From: Anoxybacillus sp050480245
Lineage (GTDB): Bacteria; Bacillota; Bacilli; Bacillales; Anoxybacillaceae
Direction: 5' to 3' (one strand)
Length of the DNA stretch: 64,000 nucleotides
NCBI GenBank assembly: GCA_050480245.1
Contig: JBCNEQ010000026.1
This document shows, in pieces, positions 58,311 to 64,000 of this stretch. Within the stretch, counting starts at the first letter, position 1. Each line of letters opens with the position of its first letter. The notes beneath the pieces were generated by a model, which did no database searches, was not told the DNA's origin, and saw only the letters and a program-made list of their open reading frames with translations. A program made the position numbers and the translations under genes.

Positions 58311-59489
58311 ATGAGAGTATTTATGTTTGAAAAGCCGCTCGGCATGCGGGATACGCTGCCAGATGTATATAAAACAAAACGTGCATTGCGGGAAGCAATG
58401 ATGGCAGAAATCGAAACATGGGGATATTCGTTTATTGAAACACCGACGTTAGAATATGACGAAACGGTTGGTGCCGCATCGGCGATTTTAGATCAGCAGC
58501 TATTTAAGTTGCTTGATCGGGAGGGGCATACGCTCGTGTTGCGTCCAGATATGACTGCTCCCATTGCTCGCCTAGCAGCATCGAAATTATACAAGGAAGG
58601 GTGTCCGCTTCGTTTAGCGTATGCGGCGAATGTGTTTCGTGCTCAGCAGCGTGAAGGAGGAAGACCGGCAGAGTTTGAGCAAGTGGGAGTGGAATACGTT
58701 GGCGACGGCACGATGTATGCTGATGCAGAAGTGATTAGTTTAATGATTTTTGCTTTAAAGCGGGCAGGATTGCGCGATTTTACTGTGACGATCGGGCATA
58801 TTGGCTATGTTGATGCGTTATTTTTCGATATTTTGCGTCACGAACAACGCGTAGAAACGTTGCGTCGCTTTTTATATGAAAAAAATTACGTCGGCTATCG
58901 GGAACACGTCAAATCGTTGCCGCTCTCCTCGATTGACCGTGATCGCCTTTTACGTCTTTTAACGTTAAGAGGGAGAGAGGAAGTCGTTGCGGAGGCAAAA
59001 GCATCCGCGACAACAGAAGCGGAGCGACGGGCGCTTGATGAATTAGAACAGTTATGGATGCATGTTAAACAATATGGAGTTATCGATATGGTAAAAATGG
59101 ATATGAGCTTAGTGAGCCATATGAGTTACTATACCGGCGTCCTGTTTGAAGTGTACGCGAAAAACGTTGGGTTTTTACTTGGGAACGGCGGACGATATGA
59201 TGAATTGTTGGCGAAATTTCACCGCTCCTCGCCTGCGACGGGGTTTAGCGTCCGTTTAGATCGCTTAATGGAAGCGCTTGGCGAGCAACGGAACGATGAA
59301 AAAACGACGTGTATTATTTTTAGTCAAGAACGTTTTGCGGAGGCGTATGCGAAAGCAGCAGAAATGAGACGAAAAGGGGAAAAAGTTGTATTGCAACAAG
59401 TTGCAGGTATTCAGGATATGGATCAATTTACTGCATCATTTGACGATGTAGTGTACGTATTAGGGAAACGCGGAAAGGATGAACGATGA
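58311..59489 (+). CDS. hisZ: HisZ, ATP phosphoribosyltransferase regulatory subunit
   Basis: 392 residues, class II aminoacyl-tRNA-synthetase-like fold related to HisRS without tRNA charging: FEKPLGMRDTLPD, TLEYDE, LRPDMTAPIAR, YAANVFRAQQ, and YYTGVLFEVYAKNVGFLLGNGGRYD. Partner of short-form HisG. ATG at 58311 is preceded by AGAAGGACGGG; a Met at 58323 is an alternative. Confidence 0.94.
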   Translation: MRVFMFEKPLGMRDTLPDVYKTKRALREAMMAEIETWGYSFIETPTLEYDETVGAASAILDQQLFKLLDREGHTLVLRPDMTAPIARLAASKLYKEGCPLRLAYAANVFRAQQREGGRPAEFEQVGVEYVGDGTMYADAEVISLMIFALKRAGLRDFTVTIGHIGYVDALFFDILRHEQRVETLRRFLYEKNYVGYREHVKSLPLSSIDRDRLLRLLTLRGREEVVAEAKASATTEAERRALDELEQLWMHVKQYGVIDMVKMDMSLVSHMSYYTGVLFEVYAKNVGFLLGNGGRYDELLAKFHRSSPATGFSVRLDRLMEALGEQRNDEKTTCIIFSQERFAEAYAKAAEMRRKGEKVVLQQVAGIQDMDQFTASFDDVVYVLGKRGKDER

Positions 59490-60130
59490 TGCTGACGGTT
59501 GCGATGCCAAAAGGACGTATTTTTGCGGAGGCGCTCGTATTGTTAAAACAAGCGGGTTATGAAATTCCTGATGACTTGGAACATTCTCGAAAACTAATGA
59601 TTGACGTCCCGAATGAACAGATGCGCTTTATTTTAGCGAAGCCGATGGACGTTGTGACATATGTTGAACATGGGGTTGCTGATGTCGGCATTGCTGGTAA
59701 AGATGTGCTCCTTGAAGAAGAGCGAGACGTGTATGAAATGTTGGATTTGCGCATAAGTCCTTGTTATTTGGCGGTGGCGGGGCTCCCGAATACGCGTGTT
59801 CACCCGATTGCGCCGAGAGTCGCAACAAAGTATCCAAATATCGCATCAACTTATTTTCGCGAGCAAGGGGAACAAGTAGAAATTATTAAATTAAACGGGT
59901 CTGTTGAATTAGCCCCACTCATTGGCCTAGCCGAACGAATTGTTGACATTGTTTCGACAGGGCGAACGTTAAAAGAAAACGGGCTCGTTGAATTAGAGCG
60001 AATTGTTGATGTGACATCCCGTTTTATTGTAAATCCGGTTAGTTATCGCATGCAAGATCGAGCGATTGAACAAATGGTTGATCGTTTAACATACGCGATC
60101 GAGAAAGCGGGGGAAAATGATGAAAATTGA
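59486..60130 (+). CDS. hisG: HisG, ATP phosphoribosyltransferase (short form)
   Basis: 214 residues; first step of histidine synthesis (ATP + PRPP to phosphoribosyl-ATP). Motifs LTVAMPKGRI, DVGIAGKDVLLE, and ELAPLIGLAERIVDIVSTGRTLKENGL (PRPP site). Lacks the C-terminal regulatory domain of long HisG, so HisZ is required. Overlaps hisZ by 4 bases and hisD by 14. Confidence 0.96.
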   Translation: MMLTVAMPKGRIFAEALVLLKQAGYEIPDDLEHSRKLMIDVPNEQMRFILAKPMDVVTYVEHGVADVGIAGKDVLLEEERDVYEMLDLRISPCYLAVAGLPNTRVHPIAPRVATKYPNIASTYFREQGEQVEIIKLNGSVELAPLIGLAERIVDIVSTGRTLKENGLVELERIVDVTSRFIVNPVSYRMQDRAIEQMVDRLTYAIEKAGENDEN

Positions 60131-61397
60131 ACGTGTACAAGGGACCGTATCGCTTCGGCGGACGATCGAAAGTGGAACGGAAGAGCAAAGACAAGCAGTC
60201 AAACGGATTATTGATGATGTGCGAAACAACGGAGATGGCGCATTAAAAAAATATACGGAAATGTTTGATGGCATTTCGCTTGATACGTTTGCCGTCACCC
60301 AAGAAGAAATTGAAAAAGCATATTGGCTAGTTGATGAGAATATGGTTCATATCATTCGCGAAGCGGCGCAAAACATTCGAGAATATCACGAACGTCAACG
60401 AATGACATCGTGGTTTATGACGCGTGACGATGGAACGATTCTCGGACAAAAAGTAACACCGCTTGATGCAGTCGGTTTATATGTGCCGGGTGGAACAGCC
60501 GCCTATCCGTCGTCGGTGCTTATGAATGTCATTCCCGCGCAAGTGGCTGGGGTGAAACGCATTGTCATCGTTTCTCCGCCAAATGAGTGCGGAACGTTGC
60601 CAGCGGCTGTCCTTGTTGCTGCATGTGAGCTCGGCGTTCAAGAGATATATAAAGTTGGCGGCGCTCAAGCGATTGCTGCACTAGCATACGGTACGGAGAC
60701 GATTGAACCGGTCGATAAAATTTTCGGACCAGGAAACATTTTCGTGGCGCTTGCCAAAAGGGAAGTGTTTGGTCAAGTCGACATTGATATGATAGCAGGG
60801 CCGAGTGAAATTGTCGTTCTAGCCGATGAAACTGCAAAGCCGAACGAAATTGCCGCCGATTTATTATCGCAAGCAGAACATGATGAACGAGCGGTTAGTA
60901 TATTAGTGACGCCGTCTTTACAACTTGCTTTAAAAGTAGAGGAAGAGGTGGAAAAACAGCTTGCTACCCTCCCGCGAAAAGAAATTGCACAAAAGGCGAT
61001 CAATGAATACGGGGTCATTTATGTGACCGATACGATGAAACAAGCAATTGATGTCGTGAACGAATTGGCGCCAGAACATCTAGAAGTTATGACGGCTGAG
61101 CCGTTTGAAATATTAAGTGACATTCGACATGCGGGTGCGATCTTTTTAGGCCCGTACAGTTCTGAGCCAGTGGGAGATTATTTTGCAGGAACGAATCATG
61201 TGTTGCCGACAAATGGGACCGCCCGTTTTTCGTCTGGGTTAACAGTTGAGGCATTTATGAAAAAATCAAGCATCATTTTTTATAGTCAACAAGCATGGCA
61301 ACAACATGCGGAGAAAATTGCCGCGTTTGCACGGTTAGAAGGGCTTGAAGCACACGCACGAGCAGTAGAGGAACGATTAAAAAGGAGAGACAAATGA
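60117..61397 (+). CDS. hisD: HisD, histidinol dehydrogenase
   Basis: 426 residues, last two oxidation steps of histidine synthesis. Signatures: VPGGTAAYPSSVLMN, KIFGPGNIFVALAKR, DMIAGPSEI, AEHDERAVS and AGTNHVLPTNGTARFSSGL, which hold the zinc and substrate ligands. Two ATG codons (60117, 60120). Confidence 0.96.
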   Translation: MMKIERVQGTVSLRRTIESGTEEQRQAVKRIIDDVRNNGDGALKKYTEMFDGISLDTFAVTQEEIEKAYWLVDENMVHIIREAAQNIREYHERQRMTSWFMTRDDGTILGQKVTPLDAVGLYVPGGTAAYPSSVLMNVIPAQVAGVKRIVIVSPPNECGTLPAAVLVAACELGVQEIYKVGGAQAIAALAYGTETIEPVDKIFGPGNIFVALAKREVFGQVDIDMIAGPSEIVVLADETAKPNEIAADLLSQAEHDERAVSILVTPSLQLALKVEEEVEKQLATLPRKEIAQKAINEYGVIYVTDTMKQAIDVVNELAPEHLEVMTAEPFEILSDIRHAGAIFLGPYSSEPVGDYFAGTNHVLPTNGTARFSSGLTVEAFMKKSSIIFYSQQAWQQHAEKIAAFARLEGLEAHARAVEERLKRRDK

Positions 61398-61981
61398 TGC
61401 GGACAGCGACAATTAAACGAGCGACAAATGAAACACAAATTGAGCTTACGTTTGCGGTTGATGGGGAAGGAAAAGCGGAGTTAGAAACAGGTGTCCCATT
61501 TTTAACACATATGCTGGATTTATTTACAAAGCACGGCCATTTTAATTTATTTGTTCAGGCAAAGGGAGACACACATATTGACGATCACCATACGACAGAA
61601 GATATCGGAATTTGTTTAGGGCAAGCGATTCGCCAAGCGCTTGGTGATAAAAAAGGAATTAGACGATACGGAAACGCGTTTGTTCCGATGGACGATGCGC
61701 TTGCCCAAGTCGTTATCGATGTGAGCAATCGCCCGCATCTTGAGTTTCGTGGCGAATTTCCGAGTCAAAAAGTAGGGACGTTTGATGTCGAGTTAGTGCA
61801 TGAATTTTTATGGAAATTAGCTTTAGAAGCACGAATGAATGTCCATGTCATCGTTCATTACGGTCGTAATACGCACCATATGATTGAGGCGGTATTTAAA
61901 GCACTTGCGCGCGCACTAGATGAGGCAACGATGATCGATCCGCGTGTCAAATCTGTACCGTCCACGAAAGGAATGTTGTAA
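61394..61981 (+). CDS. hisB: HisB, imidazoleglycerol-phosphate dehydratase
   Basis: 195 residues, monofunctional dehydratase (no phosphatase domain). Metal-binding motifs HIDDHHTTEDIGICLG and HHMIEAVFKALARALDEA. Overlaps hisD by 4 bases. Confidence 0.96.
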   Translation: MMRTATIKRATNETQIELTFAVDGEGKAELETGVPFLTHMLDLFTKHGHFNLFVQAKGDTHIDDHHTTEDIGICLGQAIRQALGDKKGIRRYGNAFVPMDDALAQVVIDVSNRPHLEFRGEFPSQKVGTFDVELVHEFLWKLALEARMNVHVIVHYGRNTHHMIEAVFKALARALDEATMIDPRVKSVPSTKGML

Positions 61982-62614
61982 ATGATCGGCATTATTGATT
62001 ATGTTATGGGGAATTTATATAGCGTCAGCAAAGCGCTAGAGCGGCTAAATGTACCGTATATCGTTGAAAGCGATCAAGACAAATTGCGTCAAGCAGATGG
62101 CTTCATTTTGCCTGGCGTTGGTTCATTTAAAGATGCGATGCACATTTTATCGGAAACGAGACTTGATTCATTTATTCATGAACAAATAACGGAAGGAAAA
62201 CCGCTTCTCGGCATTTGTTTAGGTATGCAACTTTTGTTTGAAGAGAGCGAAGAAAACGGTTTGACGTCCGGTTTGAAATTGCTTCCAGGTCGCGTCGTTC
62301 GTTTTACGGGTATGACAAAAGAAGGGAAGCGATACAAAGTACCGCATATGGGATGGAACGAACTCAACTTTCACCACGCCTCCCCGCTTTTTGATCACGT
62401 TGAGCGAGGTCACGTATATTTCGTTCACTCTTATTATGTGCAAACGGACGAGCCGACGGTTGTATTAGCTAGTGCCCAATATGATGTGGAAGTTCCCGCG
62501 GTTGTTGGACGTGGAACGATATTTGGGACACAATTTCACCCGGAGAAAAGCGGAAAGCTCGGGATGCGTCTATTGCAAAATTATGCGAGGGTTGTAGAAA
62601 GGGAGAGGAACTAA
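61982..62614 (+). CDS. hisH: HisH, glutamine amidotransferase subunit
   Basis: 210 residues. Class I glutaminase with nucleophile Cys in LLGICLGMQLLFE and His/Glu in GTQFHPEKSG. Delivers ammonia to HisF. Directly follows hisB. Confidence 0.96.
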   Translation: MIGIIDYVMGNLYSVSKALERLNVPYIVESDQDKLRQADGFILPGVGSFKDAMHILSETRLDSFIHEQITEGKPLLGICLGMQLLFEESEENGLTSGLKLLPGRVVRFTGMTKEGKRYKVPHMGWNELNFHHASPLFDHVERGHVYFVHSYYVQTDEPTVVLASAQYDVEVPAVVGRGTIFGTQFHPEKSGKLGMRLLQNYARVVERERN

Positions 62615-63342
62615 TGTTTGCGATTTATCCAGCGATCGACATGCGCGACGGAAAATGTGTTCGTCTCGTGCAAGGAGATTACAATCAGGAAACGGTATAT
62701 GGACATTCGCCAGTTGAAATGGCTCGTTCGTTTGTTTCACAAGGAGCGACATGGATTCATATGGTCGATTTAGACGGCGCGAAAGAAGGAAGACGAGTGA
62801 ATGATGCGTTTGTCGTTGAAGTGGCGAACACGTTAGGGGTCAACGTTCAAATTGGCGGTGGCATTCGTACTGAAGAAGATGTGGCATATTATTTAGCACA
62901 AGGCGTATCGCGTGTCATTTTAGGGAGCGCTGCCATTTCGAATCCTTCGTTTGTGAAAGCAATGCTTCGCACATACGGTGAGCGCATTGTCATCGGCATT
63001 GATGCAAAAAACGGATTTGTGGCGACGGAAGGATGGACGCATACGTCGACGATCGAAGCGATTGAGCTTGGTAAGCAACTTGCGGAAGCTGGAGCAGAAA
63101 CGTTTATTTTTACAGATATCGCGACAGACGGGATGTTATCAGGACCAAATATCGAGGCGGTCGTTCGGCTAGCCGAAGCGACGAACAAACGAGTCATCGC
63201 CTCAGGAGGCATTCGCTCGCTTGATGACTTGCGCGCCTTAAAGCAATTCGAAAACGAAGGAGTGGCTGGAGCAATTGTCGGCAAAGCGCTATATACAAAA
63301 CAGTTTACAGTCGCTGAGGCGTTAAAGGTGGTGGAGCAATGA
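62614..63342 (+). CDS. hisA: HisA, ProFAR isomerase
   Basis: 242 residues, TIM barrel. Catalytic Asp in FAIYPAIDMRDGKCVRL and Asp in FTDIATDGMLSGPN; phosphate site VIASGGIRSLDDLRAL. Overlaps hisH by one base (TAATG). Confidence 0.96.
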   Translation: MFAIYPAIDMRDGKCVRLVQGDYNQETVYGHSPVEMARSFVSQGATWIHMVDLDGAKEGRRVNDAFVVEVANTLGVNVQIGGGIRTEEDVAYYLAQGVSRVILGSAAISNPSFVKAMLRTYGERIVIGIDAKNGFVATEGWTHTSTIEAIELGKQLAEAGAETFIFTDIATDGMLSGPNIEAVVRLAEATNKRVIASGGIRSLDDLRALKQFENEGVAGAIVGKALYTKQFTVAEALKVVEQ

Positions 63343-64000
63343 TCACAAAGCGAATTATTCCTTGTTTAGACGTGAAAGATGGACGCGTTGTCAAAGGGGT
63401 GCAATTTGTGTCATTGCGCGATGCGGGCGATCCGGTAGAGCTTGCGCGTGTGTATGATGAACAAGGGGCTGACGAACTTGTTTTTTTAGATATTTCCGCT
63501 TCACACGAAGGTCGAAAAACGATGGTGGACGTCGTTCAGCGCGTTGCTGCGCAGCTTGCCATTCCGTTTACTGTCGGAGGTGGTATTAGCACGTTAGAAG
63601 ATATGAAAACGATTTTGCGTGCTGGCGCAGATAAAGTTTCTGTCAATACCGCGGCACTATTGCGCCCAGAGCTTATTACAGAAGGAGCGCGGTTTTTTGG
63701 TTCGCAATGTATCGTCGTGGCAATTGATGCGAAGTACGATCCAACGATGCAGTCGTGGCGCGTGTATACGCACGGCGGTCGCCGTCCGACAGATTGGGAA
63801 GTTGTCGCATGGGCGAAAGAGGCCGTCAAGCGCGGGGCGGGAGAAATTTTATTAACGAGCATGGATCGCGATGGTGGCAAAGACGGTTTTGATTTGGCGT
63901 TGACGAAGCAAGTGAGTGAAGCAGTGTCCGTTCCTGTCATTGCATCTGGGGGGGCGGGATGCGCTCAACATTTTGTTGATGTGTTTCAAGCCGCTCAAGC
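63339..64000 (+). CDS. hisF: HisF, imidazole glycerol phosphate synthase cyclase subunit (partial, 3' end beyond window)
   Basis: At least 220 codons visible from ATG 63339, overlapping hisA by 4 bases. TIM barrel: MITKRIIPCLDVKDGRVVKG, FTVGGGIS, VAIDAKY, LTSMDRDGGKDGFDLAL and VPVIASGGAG. Works with HisH. The last ~30 residues are outside the window. Confidence 0.95.
   Translation, partial: MITKRIIPCLDVKDGRVVKGVQFVSLRDAGDPVELARVYDEQGADELVFLDISASHEGRKTMVDVVQRVAAQLAIPFTVGGGISTLEDMKTILRAGADKVSVNTAALLRPELITEGARFFGSQCIVVAIDAKYDPTMQSWRVYTHGGRRPTDWEVVAWAKEAVKRGAGEILLTSMDRDGGKDGFDLALTKQVSEAVSVPVIASGGAGCAQHFVDVFQAAQ

Overview
The window is a stretch of chromosome from a moderately AT-leaning, spore-former-type Firmicute of the Bacillaceae. 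Gene order follows Bacillus subtilis closely (tagO, lytR-type, yvyE, degSU, comF, flgM-flgN-flgK-flgL, fliW-csrA-hag, fliD-fliS-fliT, hpf, secA, prfB, cccB, ftsEX, ctpB, minJ, csbA, uvrBA, yvlACD, hprK-lgt-yvoD-ppaX-yvoF, hisZGDBHAF). Three SLH-domain surface proteins, a copper-amine-oxidase-stalk protein, an IscB element and a flagellin-gene group I intron point to a thermophilic Anoxybacillus/Geobacillus-type genome. The moderate base composition favours Anoxybacillus. That assignment is inference from content, not from a database comparison.

Layout. 1-5930: cell-surface block. It holds a stalk-domain protein running off the left edge, a relic of a 5'-nucleotidase, and three genes with SLH wall-anchoring modules (subtilase, amidase, lipoprotein). 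5920-10546: envelope genes (SpoIID/LytB-like protein, small coiled-coil protein, TagO, LCP-family ligase) and yvyE. 10620-12185: an IscB insertion with its omega RNA sits between a promoter and degSU. 12277-17177: degSU, degV and a comF operon lacking comFB. 17175-27835: late flagellar genes under visible sigma-D promoters, including FliK-like, FlhB-C-terminal-like and YaaR-like genes not found here in B. subtilis, and ending in hag. 27407-27790: a group I intron inside hag. 27843-30735: an accessory islet with a repeat/nuclease protein and a darG antitoxin whose darT partner survives only as a short tail. 31057-34099: flaG-fliD-fliS-fliT plus one unknown gene. 34134-40327: a degenerate HD-GYP protein, hpf, a RFAQIDE-repeat coiled-coil protein, secA and prfB with its programmed frameshift. 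40458-48365: yitT-like, cccB, ftsEX, an M23 peptidase, ctpB, a RacA-like gene, minJ-like and csbA. 48473-58156: uvrBA, yvl genes and the hprK-lgt-yvoD-ppaX-yvoF operon. 58216-64000: his operon, with hisF cut by the right edge.

Functionally the core is the switch between motility, competence and wall maintenance: DegSU, ComF, sigma-D/FlgM control, and the FliW-CsrA-Hag homeostasis loop with a recognisable CsrA hairpin in the hag leader.

The most unusual points are: (1) the hag intron begins with its own copy of the last 14 flagellin codons and a stop, so spliced and unspliced RNAs both encode a 677-residue flagellin; (2) the IscB element has landed just downstream of a promoter, so that one promoter could produce guide plus omega RNA, iscB and degSU; (3) darG is stranded without its toxin; (4) DegU appears to be translated through its own terminator hairpin.
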